Assembly: GCF_002127655.1 (NCBI RefSeq)
Contig: NZ_NEHB01000016.1
Span: 1-64,000, forward strand
Direction: 5' to 3'
DNA from: Janthinobacterium sp. GW456P
Lineage (GTDB): Bacteria; Pseudomonadota; Gammaproteobacteria; Burkholderiales; Burkholderiaceae_D
Length of the DNA stretch: 64,000 bases
Part shown: positions 16,935 to 25,876 of the stretch, piece by piece
Layout of the letters: the number at the start of each line of letters is the position of its first letter
Position numbering within the stretch: position 1 is the first letter of the stretch
Notes under the pieces: generated by a model
What the model saw: the letters and a program-made list of their open reading frames with translations, nothing else
Told to the model about the DNA's origin: nothing
Database searches by the model: none
Program-made: the position numbers and the translations under genes

Positions 16935-17540
16935 ATGAGCAAGGTTTTATACATCAATAGCAGCGTGCGCAACAGCGGTTCCCTGTCGCGTCAATTGTCG
17001 GGCGAATTCGTCGCGAAACTGGCCGCGCAAGGTGCCAGCGTCGTCGAGCGCGACCTGTCCGCGCAAGCGGTGCCGCACCTGACGGAAGAGGTGATGGGCG
17101 CCTTCTTCACGCCGGCCGAGCAGCGCAGCGCGCAGGCGGCAGCGGCGGTGCAGCTGTCCGATACCCTGGTCGATGAATTGCTGGCCGCCGACGTGCTGGT
17201 GCTGGCCGCGCCCATGTACAACTTTTCCGTGCCGTCGACCCTGAAGGCGTGGATCGATCACGTGGCGCGCGCGGGCCGCACTTTCCAGTACACGGCAACG
17301 GGTCCCGTCGGCCTGGCCACGGGCAAGAAAGCGGTGATTTTCACGGCCAGCGGCGGCGTCTACAGCGAAGGTCCGGGTGCCGCGTATGACCACCTGAGCA
17401 CCTATCTGCGCACGGCGCTGGGCTTCATCGGCATTACCGACATCGAGTTCGTGCAAGCCGAAGGCGTGGCCATGGGCGAGGATGCCGTCGCCAGCGCGAT
17501 CGCCAAGGGCCGCGCGTCGATCGAGGCCCTGGCTGCCTGA
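16935..17540 (+). CDS. azoR: FMN-dependent NADH azoreductase
   Basis: 201 residues of flavodoxin-like fold. MSKVLYINSSVRNSGSLSR (phosphate-binding loop for FMN), APMYNFSVPSTLKAWIDHV and FTASGGVYSEG are the three family signatures. The enzyme reduces quinones and azo compounds with NADH in the cytoplasm, protecting against electrophile stress. Start ATG 16935 has GGAG upstream. It is divergent from a LysR regulator that probably controls it. Confidence 0.92.
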   Translation: MSKVLYINSSVRNSGSLSRQLSGEFVAKLAAQGASVVERDLSAQAVPHLTEEVMGAFFTPAEQRSAQAAAAVQLSDTLVDELLAADVLVLAAPMYNFSVPSTLKAWIDHVARAGRTFQYTATGPVGLATGKKAVIFTASGGVYSEGPGAAYDHLSTYLRTALGFIGITDIEFVQAEGVAMGEDAVASAIAKGRASIEALAA

Positions 17541-17654
17541 GTCTGGCCCCGCTCTAGTTCCAAAGAGGGATTGCCAATCTGCCATGGTTGACATAAGCTT
17601 GCCGGCGGTACGCCCCGTGCCAGGCCGGCGAGCCGTTCGCCATGAAAGTCCCTC

Positions 17655-18209
17655 ATGCACAAGTTGGCAAGCGCAATACTGTTCGGCTGTTCCCTGTTTT
17701 CGGCAGGCATGGCGCTGGCGCAGACTGCGCCCGCTGCGCCGCCTGCGCCGCCCCATGTGGGCCGCCACGCCTCTACGCCCGAGGATATCCGCGCCATCGA
17801 GCAAGTCGTCGCCGACTTCCAGGCGGCCCTGATCGCCAAGGATGTCAAGCGGCTGTCGTCGCTGATGCTGCACACGAATATCCTGTTCGCCTCGCCGGCC
17901 GACGATGCTTTCATCAAGAAAACGCGCGCCACGACGGACGTCCACTTCGACGGCGTCGGGGCGGCCGGCTATGCCGGTTTCGCCAACTTCATCCAGCGCG
18001 AACCGCAGCGCACGGAAGAAAAATTCTACAACGTCAAGATCACCCAGGACCGCCATGTGGCGTGGGTCAACTTCGATTACGAATTCCTTGTCGGTGACAA
18101 ATTGTCGAACTATGGCGTGGAAGCGTGGCAGATGGTCAAGCGCGACGGCGAATGGAAAATCCTCAGCGTCGTCTGGTCCATGCATCCCGCTGCCGAGGCG
18201 GGGAAGTAG
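17655..18209 (+). CDS. Exported SnoaL/NTF2-like protein
   Basis: 184 residues. Signal peptide MHKLASAILFGCSLFSAGMALAQ, a short Ala/Pro stretch, then an NTF2-like cone domain: IEQVVADFQAALIAKDVKRLSSLM at the start and WQMVKRDGEWKILSVVWS at the end. The fold serves both enzymes and binding proteins; no catalytic residues can be assigned. Ribosome binding site is weak. No operon partner. Confidence 0.8.
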   Translation: MHKLASAILFGCSLFSAGMALAQTAPAAPPAPPHVGRHASTPEDIRAIEQVVADFQAALIAKDVKRLSSLMLHTNILFASPADDAFIKKTRATTDVHFDGVGAAGYAGFANFIQREPQRTEEKFYNVKITQDRHVAWVNFDYEFLVGDKLSNYGVEAWQMVKRDGEWKILSVVWSMHPAAEAGK

Positions 18210-18226
18210 GGGCCAGCGATGCCGCG

Positions 18227-18526
18227 TCAGTCGCGCGGCAGTTCGCGAATTTCCACCGTGCCCCCTGCGTTCAGTACGGGGTTTCCAATTAACAATTTTT
18301 TTGCATCGTCTATACTTTCAGCTTGCACACGTATATAGCCTGACAAGTGTGGCGTGACCGGTCTGGCCTGGCCGGACCGGTGCACGCAGATACCGGGACC
18401 GATGGAGCTGCCGCCGCAGAAGCGGCCACTGGCCCTGAGCATGGCGAAGTAGTCTTCCCAGGCGGACGTGGCGACGTCCATCGGTGTTTCCGTGTCGTCA
18501 TGCATGAAGATGATGTAGTCATTCAT
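18227..18526 (-). CDS. YCII-related domain protein
   Basis: 99 residues with the YciI-like ferredoxin fold: YIIFMHDD at the start, WEDYFAMLRASGRFCGGSSIG in the middle and GYIRVQAESIDDAKKLLIGNPVL near the end. An AGGAG box lies six bases before the ATG. YciI-like proteins are small cytoplasmic proteins sometimes tied to dehalogenation or sigma-factor operons; function here unknown. Convergent with the NTF2-like gene. Confidence 0.82.
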   Translation of the reverse strand: MNDYIIFMHDDTETPMDVATSAWEDYFAMLRASGRFCGGSSIGPGICVHRSGQARPVTPHLSGYIRVQAESIDDAKKLLIGNPVLNAGGTVEIRELPRD

Positions 18527-18663
18527 CCTTTTTCTCCTGTGCCGCGTGATAAAAAGAGAGCTGAATTGAGTATCCTGAGCAATCGCGAGCGCATGGTTTT
18601 ACCCTCACCGCGTCAGTCCGTAGAGACAAGCTGTCCGGCCATGTCATTTTTGGAGCGCACATC

Positions 18664-18918
18664 GTGCCGATAAAGTATGTTGATTTTTATGAGGTGAATT
18701 ACACGGCGGAACCCTTGCGGGGCTGCAAGCTATGGGGCGCCTATGTTGCCATCTATGCCCCTACCGCCAATCCCATGCACAGGGTGAACCTGGTGAAAAA
18801 GCGCAGGGTGTCGGCTGACCACCAGTTTACAACGGAAGCGGATGCCATGGCGGAAGCGGGCGAGGCGGCCGTCAAGCTGGTCGAGCGGCGCCGGCGCCGC
18901 TATGTCTTCCACCCCTGA
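18664..18918 (+). CDS. Small conserved protein of unknown function
   Basis: 84 residues, GTG start with GGAG nine bases upstream. Sequence: YVDFYEVNYTAEPLRGC, a hydrophobic strand LWGAYVAIYAP, and a basic C-terminal helix (VKLVERRRRRYVFHP). No signal peptide. The last 19 bases overlap the convergent Trp-rich gene. Family not recognised; the compact alpha/beta pattern suggests a small globular protein. Confidence 0.6.
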   Translation: MPIKYVDFYEVNYTAEPLRGCKLWGAYVAIYAPTANPMHRVNLVKKRRVSADHQFTTEADAMAEAGEAAVKLVERRRRRYVFHP

Positions 18919-19139
18919 TGCCACTGCGCCGCATCCTGCAGCGCGCGCCATGGCAGGATCTGCACGCGGCCCGAATGCACGGCTTCCAGTTCCACGTGCG
19001 TGGCCGGTTCATCCGGCGTGGCCGGGGCGCACAGCTTGATGACGAGAAAATGCTTTTCCTTGTTGACGGGCGTGACGGCCGTCCATTTGCTGTTGAGTAA
19101 CTTGTTCGGGCGCAAGTTATTGCGATTGGCATGGTGCAT
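18900..19139 (-). CDS. TIGR02450-type tryptophan-containing small protein
   Basis: 79 residues. The block NKLLNSKWTAVTPVNKEKHF, followed by LVIKL and VELEAVHSGRVQILPWRALQD, matches the widespread small Trp-rich conserved hypothetical family TIGR02450. Function unknown. GGAG six bases before the ATG. Divergent from the nicotinamidase gene with 72 bases between starts; convergent overlap with the preceding gene at its 3' end. Confidence 0.82.
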   Translation of the reverse strand: MHHANRNNLRPNKLLNSKWTAVTPVNKEKHFLVIKLCAPATPDEPATHVELEAVHSGRVQILPWRALQDAAQWHQGWKT

Positions 19140-19211
19140 GACGGGCTCCGGATTGGCGTGATGGCGATGTTGCCATTATCATGCAACTTCCTGCCACGCA
19201 CGAGGACCGCC

Positions 19212-20075
19212 ATGAAACGCCAGCTGCACTTGCTCGTCATCGACCCGCAAAACGATTTTTGCGACTTGCCTGCCACCTGGCTGCCGCCCGATGCGGCGCC
19301 GGCCTTGCCCGTGCCCGGCGCCCACGCGGACATGCTGCGCGTGGCCCAGCTGATCCGCGAAGGGGGAAGCGGCTTGACGCAGATCAGCGTGACGCTCGAC
19401 GCCCACCACCGCTACGACATCGCCCACCCCGCCTTCTGGCGCACGGGCGATGGCGGCGCCGTGCCGCCGTTTACGCAGATCAGCGCTCAGCAAGTGCGCG
19501 ACCGCCTGTTCCTGCCCGCCGCCAGCGGCGCCTTGCCGCGCGCGCTGGCCTACCTCGACGCCTTGCAGCAGGCGGGACGCTACCAGCTGATGGTATGGCC
19601 CGTGCATTGCGAGATCGGCAGCTGGGGCCAGAATATCCACGCGGCCGTGCGCGCCGCCTACAACGCCTGGGAAGCGGCCAACTTGCAAGTGGTGGCCAAG
19701 CTGAGCAAGGGTTCCAATCCGTGGACCGAGCATTACTCGGCCGTCATGGCGGAAGTGCCCGATGCGCAGGATGCGGCCACCCAGCTCAACCGCGCCTTCC
19801 TCGACACCTTGCTGCCGGCGCAGCAGATTTATGTCACCGGCGAGGCGGGCAGCCATTGCGTCAAAGCCAGCACCGAGCACATCGCCGATTACCTGGAAGC
19901 GCAGCAAGGCAGGGCGGCCTTGTCGCGCCTGGTCTTGCTGACCGACTGCATGAGTCCCGTCACGGGCTTTGCGGCGCAGCAGCGCGATTTCCTGGCTGCC
20001 ATGCATGAGCGCGGCGCGCGGCTGGCCACGTCCACCGACGTCGTGCCTGAATTGCTGGCCAACGCAGGCGATTGA
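19212..20075 (+). CDS. Cysteine hydrolase of the isochorismatase superfamily, probable nicotinamidase
   Basis: 287 residues. HLLVIDPQNDF carries the catalytic Asp, and YVTGEAGSHCVKAS holds the nucleophilic Cys. VTLDAHHRYDIAHPAFW has the metal-binding Asp-x-His-type pattern of nicotinamidases. It is longer than E. coli PncA (about 213) through insertions. Being followed 78 bases later by nicotinate phosphoribosyltransferase strongly supports nicotinamide to nicotinate conversion in NAD salvage. Start ATG 19212 is set by GAGG upstream. Confidence 0.82.
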   Translation: MKRQLHLLVIDPQNDFCDLPATWLPPDAAPALPVPGAHADMLRVAQLIREGGSGLTQISVTLDAHHRYDIAHPAFWRTGDGGAVPPFTQISAQQVRDRLFLPAASGALPRALAYLDALQQAGRYQLMVWPVHCEIGSWGQNIHAAVRAAYNAWEAANLQVVAKLSKGSNPWTEHYSAVMAEVPDAQDAATQLNRAFLDTLLPAQQIYVTGEAGSHCVKASTEHIADYLEAQQGRAALSRLVLLTDCMSPVTGFAAQQRDFLAAMHERGARLATSTDVVPELLANAGD

Positions 20076-20153
20076 CGCTTTCTGCAAGCGAACCCTGCTG
20101 AAATGCTTGCGGTGGCGTACTATTCTGGCTTCAGGAAGTTGGAGAAAACACAC

Positions 20154-21344
20154 ATGACCCCGATAGTGCGCAGTTTGCTGGAAACCGATCTGTATAAATT
20201 TACAATGTGGCAAGCCTTGCTGCACGGTCATCCGAATACCCATACCGAATACGAATTTGTCTGCCGCAACGCCACCGCCTTTCCCCTGGCCGAACTGAAG
20301 GATGAGCTGGAAGAACAGCTCGACCACCTGTGTTCGATGTCGTTTGCCGACGACGAGCTGGCCTATTTGCGCACGCTGCGCTTCATGAAGAGCGATTTCG
20401 TCGATTTTTTGACGGTATTCCGTTTCCAGCGCAAGTTCATCGACGTCAGCACCGATGGCGACACCCTGCTCGTGCATGCGGCCGGGCCGCAGGTGCACGT
20501 GATGGGTTTCGAGATTTTCGTGCTGTACATTATCAACGAACTGTATTTCCGCCGTTTCGACCTCGATGCGGCCATGCGCGAAGGGCGCCACCGCCTGGGC
20601 TTGAAAGTGGCGGCCGTCAAGGAATTCGGCAAGCTGCCGCGGCGCAAGCATCCGTTCGAGTTCTCGGACTTTGGCGTGCGCCGGCGTTTTTCCGGTGCCT
20701 GGCATGACGAGGTGGTGCAACGGCTGGCACGCGAAGTGCCCGAATACTTCAAGGGCACGTCGAATGTCTACCTGGCGAAAAAGCTCGGCATCGTGCCGAT
20801 CGGCACCATGGCGCATGAATACATGCAATCGTTCCAGTCGTTTGGCGTGCGCTTGCGCGACTTTCAAAAGGCGGCCCTGGAAGACTGGGTGCAGGAATAC
20901 CGGGGCGACTTGGGCATCGCCCTGACGGACGTGGTCGGCATGGATGCCTTCCTGGCCGACTTCGACCTGTATTTCGCCAAGCTGTTCGACGGCTTGCGCC
21001 ACGATTCGGGCGACCCCGTCGAGTGGGGCGAGAAGGCGCTGGCCCACTATGCGGCCCTGCGCATCGACGCCAACACCAAGCGCCTCGTGTTTTCCGACGG
21101 CCTGGACCTGGACAAGGCATTCGCCCTGTACCAGCACTTCGCCGACCGCATCATGACGGGCTTTGGCATCGGCACCAACCTCACCAACGACGTCGGTTTG
21201 ACGCCGCTCAACATCGTCATGAAACTGGTGCGCTGCAATGGTCAGTCCGTGGCGAAATTGTCGGATTCACCGGGCAAGACCCTGTGCAAGGATGAAACCT
21301 TCCTCGCATATTTACGGCAGGTGTTTCACCATCCAGCCGTCTAA
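20154..21344 (+). CDS. pncB: Nicotinate phosphoribosyltransferase
   Basis: 396 residues, the normal length. [16 protein letters not shown] at the N-terminus, [24 protein letters not shown], and [15 protein letters not shown] are signatures of PncB. It converts nicotinate, PRPP and ATP to nicotinate mononucleotide, the committing step of NAD salvage. The ATG at 20154 has GGAG 10 bases upstream. Same strand as the nicotinamidase, so the pair is a salvage unit. Confidence 0.94.
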   Translation: MTPIVRSLLETDLYKFTMWQALLHGHPNTHTEYEFVCRNATAFPLAELKDELEEQLDHLCSMSFADDELAYLRTLRFMKSDFVDFLTVFRFQRKFIDVSTDGDTLLVHAAGPQVHVMGFEIFVLYIINELYFRRFDLDAAMREGRHRLGLKVAAVKEFGKLPRRKHPFEFSDFGVRRRFSGAWHDEVVQRLAREVPEYFKGTSNVYLAKKLGIVPIGTMAHEYMQSFQSFGVRLRDFQKAALEDWVQEYRGDLGIALTDVVGMDAFLADFDLYFAKLFDGLRHDSGDPVEWGEKALAHYAALRIDANTKRLVFSDGLDLDKAFALYQHFADRIMTGFGIGTNLTNDVGLTPLNIVMKLVRCNGQSVAKLSDSPGKTLCKDETFLAYLRQVFHHPAV

Positions 21345-21374
21345 GCGCCGAGTGGCGCAGGTCGGATGGGTGGC

Positions 21375-21414
21375 GTAGGTCGGATCAGCGCGGCAACGCC
21401 GTGCGTAATCCGAC
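21375..21414. repeat. GTCGGAT...ATCCGAC intergenic repeat
   Basis: A 40-base element bounded by the inverted ends GTCGGAT (21379-21385) and ATCCGAC (21408-21414), in the 149-base gap after pncB. A partial extra copy of GTCGGAT sits just upstream. The same kind of element recurs at 45722-45806. Confidence 0.6.
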
Positions 21415-21493
21415 AAAACCGCGCTCCAAGTCGCGGACAAATGCGGCGGGCTGTACCCGGGTATGTTTGAAAATCCGCGCTTAAAACGCCCGC

Positions 21494-21793
21494 TTAAAAT
21501 CCCGTCAGCACCGTGTCCATGTGCTCGACTTGCGGCGGGGCGGCGAAGAATTCGCCGACCAGGCTGCGCCAGGCCTGGAAGTCGTCGCTGCCGCGGAAAT
21601 GCACGGTATGGTCTTCCAGGGTCGTCCAGCCCACTACAAGGCGGTAGGCGTCGCCGTTTTCGATCGAGCGCTCCAGTCGCATCGATTCGCAGCCGCGCGC
21701 GCGCTGGAACAGGGGCACGGCTTTCGCTACGGCCGCTTCGAAGGCCTCATGCGTGGCTGATTTGATCTGGATATGGGCAATTTCAAAAATCAT
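21494..21793 (-). CDS. Antibiotic biosynthesis monooxygenase (ABM) domain protein
   Basis: 99 residues, ferredoxin-like dimeric alpha/beta barrel: IFEIAHIQIKSATHEAFEAAVA, RARGCESMRLERSIENGDAYRLVVGW, and FRGSDDFQAWRSLV are characteristic. Such proteins oxygenate or bind quinone-like compounds without cofactors. The ATG at 21793 (GGAAC upstream) is preferred over a longer frame. No partner gene. Confidence 0.85.
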   Translation of the reverse strand: MIFEIAHIQIKSATHEAFEAAVAKAVPLFQRARGCESMRLERSIENGDAYRLVVGWTTLEDHTVHFRGSDDFQAWRSLVGEFFAAPPQVEHMDTVLTGF

Positions 21794-21859
21794 GGCAAGT
21801 TCCGCTGTGGAATGAAGGAACGGTGATCTTGCCATAATTTCGCCGTGCAGGGGAGGGCG

Positions 21860-22294
21860 TCAGCCCGCCAGCGCCGGTGTGCCTGCATCGGCGCGCCGGC
21901 CGCCCGCGTGGCTGGCCGTGCGCTGTTCGATGTCGCAGCCATTGCATGCCTGCACGATGGCGTGCGCCCGTTCCTGCTCCTGCGGATCGCTGACGGCGAC
22001 AATGAGGCGGAACATGCCGCGAAACGCCGTCTTGCCGTAGTTACGCCGGTACATATGGTTGTCGCCGCCGAACAGGGCGTTGATCGCGCGTTCCAGCCGG
22101 CTGGTCATGGTGTCGCGGTTGCCGACCGTAAAATTGCCCTGCACTGGGCCGGCCTCGTCGTCGCCCGCGTCCAGTTGTACGGCGTGAGGAGGAAAGCCTT
22201 CGGCCAGCAAGCGGATGCGGGCGCGCTCCGCATCGGGGAAATGGTCGAAGATACGTATCAGCGTGCTGCCGCCGCTGTTTGTGCTGCTGTCCAT
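21860..22294 (-). CDS. Conserved protein of unknown function
   Basis: 144 residues. N-terminal IRIFDHFPDAERARIRLLAEGF, a short strand-helix-strand pattern like 'heat induced stress protein'-type small domains, then FGGDNHMYRRNYGKT and FRLIVAVSDPQEQERAHAIVQACN. The tail (residues about 120-144) is disordered. Cytoplasmic. Start ATG 22294, with a longer TTG alternative rejected. I do not recognise a named family. Confidence 0.65.
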   Translation of the reverse strand: MDSSTNSGGSTLIRIFDHFPDAERARIRLLAEGFPPHAVQLDAGDDEAGPVQGNFTVGNRDTMTSRLERAINALFGGDNHMYRRNYGKTAFRGMFRLIVAVSDPQEQERAHAIVQACNGCDIEQRTASHAGGRRADAGTPALAG

Positions 22295-22465
22295 GGCCCG
22301 GCCTTTCAAGGAGGTGTACCTGATTTGACCGGCGAGCCTGTAAAAAATTCTGCCTCAGCCTGTAAAATCCTCGATCAAGGCGCAAAAGTTTGATAAATAT
22401 CCAGTATGGCTACCAAGTCGCGCTAAGATACGCCTTGCGGAATCAATCTTTCATAGGAGAACTAA

Positions 22466-23047
22466 ATGGCAGCGAAGAAAATTCTGTTTTTGACCGGCGA
22501 TTTTGCAGAAGATTATGAAACGATGGTGCCGTTCCAGGCCCTGCTGATGCTCGGCCATACCGTGCATGCCGTCTGCCCCGGCAAGAAAAGCGGCGAGACG
22601 ATCAAGACGGCCATCCACGATTTCGAGGGTGACCAGACTTACACGGAAAAGCCGGGCCACCTGTTCACCCTGAACGCCAGCTTCGACGAGATCGACCCGG
22701 TCCACTATGACGCCGTGATGATCGCCGGCGGCCGCGCGCCCGAATACCTGCGCCTGAACGAGAAAGTCATCGCCGCCGTGCGCCATTTCGCCGAGGCGGG
22801 CAAGCCCGTCGCCGCCGTCTGCCACGGCGCGCAATTGCTGGCCGCCGCCGACGTCATCCGCGGCAAGCGTATTTCCGCCTATCCCGCCTGCGCGCCGGAA
22901 GTGAAACTGGCGGGCGGCACGTATGCCGATATCGCCGTCACGGACGCCGTCACCGATGGCCAGTTCGTCACGGCCCCGGCCTGGCCCGCCCATCCGGCCT
23001 GGCTGGCGCAGTTCGTCAAGCTGCTCGGCACCGAGATCCGTTTGTAA
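22466..23047 (+). CDS. DJ-1/PfpI family protein
   Basis: 193 residues, class I glutamine-amidotransferase-like fold. [23 protein letters not shown] contains the conserved Glu; [12 protein letters not shown] contains the nucleophile-elbow cysteine C119; YPACAPEV follows. Members act as proteases, deglycases or chaperones, and activity is unknown here. AGGAG upstream of the ATG. The NarX-like kinase follows after 64 bases but there is no evidence of a functional link. Confidence 0.9.
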   Translation: MAAKKILFLTGDFAEDYETMVPFQALLMLGHTVHAVCPGKKSGETIKTAIHDFEGDQTYTEKPGHLFTLNASFDEIDPVHYDAVMIAGGRAPEYLRLNEKVIAAVRHFAEAGKPVAAVCHGAQLLAAADVIRGKRISAYPACAPEVKLAGGTYADIAVTDAVTDGQFVTAPAWPAHPAWLAQFVKLLGTEIRL

Positions 23048-23111
23048 CCTTTACCTGTCCGGCAGGCCGCAGCGTTTGCCGGGCGTATCACTTTTCAGAT
23101 TCGAGTTCTTC

Positions 23112-24344
23112 ATGCATGCGCCGCGCAGTCAACCTTCCCGCAAACAACTTCCAGCCTCGCGCTGGCGCCAGCGCCGCCTGGCGCAAGCCGCATCGGGCCT
23201 GAGCGCCGCGCAGGAACGCCAGCTGGCCACCCTGCGTGACATTTCTACCCTGCTGGCGGGACAACACGCCATCGATGCGCTGTGCCGTGGCTTCCTGCGC
23301 CACGTGATGCAGTTCGCGCAGGCCGAAGGCGGCACCGTGCGCATCCTCGATCCGCAGCAGGACACCGTGCACATCATCGTGCACGAGGGTATTTCCGACG
23401 CCATGGTGGAAGAGGAACACTGTATCCGCAACAACGATTGCCTGTGCGGCGCGGCCGTGGCGCAGGGCGTGATTCAGATCCGCGATTTCCGCCAGGTCGA
23501 AGCCTTGCAGCGCTACCGTTGCCAAGATGAAGGTTTTATCGCCATCGCCGTTTTTCCCATCCTCGCGCGCGAGCAGGTGGTGGGCAGTTTTTCGCTGCAC
23601 TTTGCCCGCCCGCAAGCCGTGCATGCGCAGCAGCAGGGCTGGCTGGAAACCCTGGGCCAGAGCCTGGGCATCGCCATCGAGAACCAGCGCCTGATCGCGC
23701 GCGAGAAGGAATTTGCCGTGGCGCGCGAACGCAGCCTGCTGGCCGAAGGCTTGCACGACAGTATCGCGCAAAGCCTGAACTTCATCAGCCTGCAAGTGCA
23801 GATGCTCGACGATTCCGTGCGCCGGGGCCAGCTCGACGAGGCGGCCGAAGTGTTGCCGCTGATGCGCATGGGCGTCGAGCAAAGCTACCAGGACGTGCGC
23901 GAATTGCTGGTCAATTTCCGCACGCGCTGGCATGGCAGCGACCTGGAAAGCAAGCTGTCGGAAGTGCTGGCCAAGTTCGAGCTGCAGACGGGCGTCGCCG
24001 GCAGCCTGGAAATGAGCGGCAATGGCGCGCCGCTGGCGCCCGAGCAGCAGTTGCAGATTCTGTTCATCGTGCAGGAAGCGCTGTCGAATATCCGCAAGCA
24101 CGCGCAGGCCAGCAACGTGGCGCTGCGCGTGGAAAACGGGCGCGACTTTGCGCTGCAGGTACGCGACGATGGCGAAGGCTTTGCCGCCAACCTGCGCGAC
24201 AAGAAAACGGAATTGCAGATCGGCTTGCGTATCATGCAGGAGCGGGCCGAGCGGCTCGGTGCGCAATTTGCCATCGACAGCACGCCCGGCGGCGGCACGA
24301 CGATCTCGCTGGCCCTGCCGGCGGCCCGGCGCCAGGCCGCGTAA
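23112..24344 (+). CDS. NarX-type soluble sensor histidine kinase with GAF domain
   Basis: 410 residues without a membrane segment. Residues about 50-200 form a GAF domain with a cysteine set C104-x5-C110-x-C112 and C137. A HisKA_3 dimerisation domain follows, with phospho-acceptor H215 in GLHDSIAQSLNFI, then HATPase_c (EALSNIRKHAQAS; DDGEGF; GLRIMQERAERLGA). This is the NarX/DegS class that feeds NarL/FixJ regulators, and such a regulator follows 3 bases later. The cysteines suggest redox, metal or NO sensing in the cytoplasm. Start ATG 23112 rather than the in-frame extension that overlaps DJ-1. Confidence 0.9.
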   Translation: MHAPRSQPSRKQLPASRWRQRRLAQAASGLSAAQERQLATLRDISTLLAGQHAIDALCRGFLRHVMQFAQAEGGTVRILDPQQDTVHIIVHEGISDAMVEEEHCIRNNDCLCGAAVAQGVIQIRDFRQVEALQRYRCQDEGFIAIAVFPILAREQVVGSFSLHFARPQAVHAQQQGWLETLGQSLGIAIENQRLIAREKEFAVARERSLLAEGLHDSIAQSLNFISLQVQMLDDSVRRGQLDEAAEVLPLMRMGVEQSYQDVRELLVNFRTRWHGSDLESKLSEVLAKFELQTGVAGSLEMSGNGAPLAPEQQLQILFIVQEALSNIRKHAQASNVALRVENGRDFALQVRDDGEGFAANLRDKKTELQIGLRIMQERAERLGAQFAIDSTPGGGTTISLALPAARRQAA

Positions 24345-24347
24345 CAG

Positions 24348-25025
24348 ATGATTCATCCCTATCAGGCAACAAACATAGTGAACGCACCAATCAAAATCCT
24401 GCTGGTCGACGACCACACCCTGCTGCGCAGCGGCGTCAAGCTGCTATTGCAGCGCAATCCTCAATTCCAGGTGGTGGGCGAGGCATCGAACGGGCTTGAC
24501 GGCGTGCGCCTGACGGCAGAACTGCGGCCCGATGTGGTGCTGATGGACTTGAACATGCCCGGCGTGACGGGCGTCGAGGCGCTGCAGCTGATCTTGCAGG
24601 ACATGCCGCAGATGGTGGTGCTGATGCTGACCGTGTCGGAAAACGCGGCCGATCTGGGCGCGGCCCTGCGCGCGGGCGCGCGCGGCTATTTGTTGAAAAA
24701 TATAGAAGCCGAGCAGCTGGGCCTGGCCATTTGCCGCGCCGCCGCCGGCGAATCGGTGATTGCCGACGCCATGACGGCCAAGCTCGTGTCGCAGTTCCGC
24801 GCGGGGCAGAACGCACCGCAGGAAGACTACGACAAACTGACGCCGCGCGAACGCGAAGCCATGGCGTGCCTGGCGCAAGGGCTGAGCAACAAGGAAATCG
24901 CGCGCCAGCTGGACGTGGCCGAAAGCACGGTGAAAATCCACGTGCAAAACATCCTCAAAAAGCTTAAGCTCAGCAGCCGCGTGCAGATCGCCGTGTATGC
25001 GGTCGAGCGTGAGTTAGGCAAATAA
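24348..25025 (+). CDS. NarL/FixJ family response regulator
   Basis: 225 residues. Receiver domain KILLVDDHTLLRSGV with phospho-acceptor D67 (VVLMDLNMPGVTG), then a LuxR-type HTH (LTPREREAMACLAQGLSNKEIARQLDVAESTV). The kinase gene ends three bases before, so they form a two-component pair. A GTG at 24378 (VNAPIKILL) would give the usual family N-terminus and may be the true start; neither start has a strong ribosome binding site. Next gene is a Crp/Fnr regulator, pointing to a respiration/nitrogen-oxide regulatory node. Confidence 0.9.
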   Translation: MIHPYQATNIVNAPIKILLVDDHTLLRSGVKLLLQRNPQFQVVGEASNGLDGVRLTAELRPDVVLMDLNMPGVTGVEALQLILQDMPQMVVLMLTVSENAADLGAALRAGARGYLLKNIEAEQLGLAICRAAAGESVIADAMTAKLVSQFRAGQNAPQEDYDKLTPREREAMACLAQGLSNKEIARQLDVAESTVKIHVQNILKKLKLSSRVQIAVYAVERELGK

Positions 25026-25076
25026 AGATCAAACAAAGCGCAAATAGTGCGCAAGGAATGCGCGATTGTTTGATCT
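25026..25076. terminator. Nested inverted repeat after the narL-like gene
   Basis: AGATCAAACAA (25026-25036) pairs with TTGTTTGATCT (25066-25076). The loop holds a smaller GCGCA/TGCGC hairpin. It begins right after the stop codon. No T run, so it may be a Rho-dependent or processing structure, or an operator for the downstream Crp-like regulator. Confidence 0.45.
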
Positions 25077-25180
25077 GCATGGCGTTCCGGCCTAGACAAC
25101 CCTAGTTCCTTTGACGTATGGCCTTGACCGTGCCTGCGCATTACACTCTTAGTCATTCGCTAATCTAATAAGAGAGTGTC

Positions 25181-25876
25181 ATGCATAAGGTCAACGTCGA
25201 TGGCTTGCTATCGAGCCAGGCTCTGTTCCGTCATATTTCCCCTTCGCAATTAGAGCAATTGCGCCAGGATGTCGTGCGTGTCGAAGTGGAAAAAGGCAAA
25301 GTGTTGTTCCGCAAGGGCGAAGTGGCGGAAGGCGCCTACGTGGTGGTCTTCGGCCTCGTCAAGCTGAGCGTGTTTTCCATGGAAGGGACCGACAAGGTCC
25401 TGGAATTGATCCGCCCGGGCCAGAGCTTCGGCGAAGCCATGATTTTCCTCGATGAACCGTATCCGTTCTGCGCCGAAGCGCTCGAGCACTGCCTGCTGCT
25501 GCGCATCCCGCCGCACGCGCTGCTGCGCCTGCTGGACCAGTCGCCCCGCATTGCGCGCCAGATGATGAACAGCCTGTCGCACCACCTGATGGGCTTCATT
25601 CGCAACGTGGAGCGCTGCTCCGTGCAGAACGCCACCCAGCGCGTGGTCGAGTATCTGCTGCAGGCATCGGATCAGCAGCGTTCGAACGAAGTCAAGCTGG
25701 ACCTGAAGAAAAGCTTACTGGCATCGTTTTTGAACCTGGCGCCCGCCACCCTGTCGCGCGTGCTGCACCAGCTGACGGACTTGCACCTGATTAAAGTCAG
25801 CGGTTCGCTGATCCAGATCCAGCCCGATGCGTTGAAAACCTATCGTCACGGTTCCGCCGCGGCCATGCTGAACTAA
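25181..25876 (+). CDS. Crp/Fnr family transcriptional regulator (Dnr-like)
   Basis: 231 residues. N-terminal cyclic-nucleotide-binding-type beta-roll (LFRHISPSQLEQLRQDV; GEVAEGAYVVVFGLVKLSVFS; GQSFGEAMIFLDEPYPFCAEAL), long dimerisation helix, and a C-terminal wHTH (SLLASFLNLAPATLSRVLHQLTDL). The N-terminal Fe-S cysteine cluster of Fnr is absent, so it is of the Crp/Dnr type, possibly haem/NO-responsive. Proximity to a NarX/NarL-type pair supports a role in nitrogen-oxide or low-oxygen metabolism. Overlaps the convergent MFS gene by 4 bases. Confidence 0.9.
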   Translation: MHKVNVDGLLSSQALFRHISPSQLEQLRQDVVRVEVEKGKVLFRKGEVAEGAYVVVFGLVKLSVFSMEGTDKVLELIRPGQSFGEAMIFLDEPYPFCAEALEHCLLLRIPPHALLRLLDQSPRIARQMMNSLSHHLMGFIRNVERCSVQNATQRVVEYLLQASDQQRSNEVKLDLKKSLLASFLNLAPATLSRVLHQLTDLHLIKVSGSLIQIQPDALKTYRHGSAAAMLN

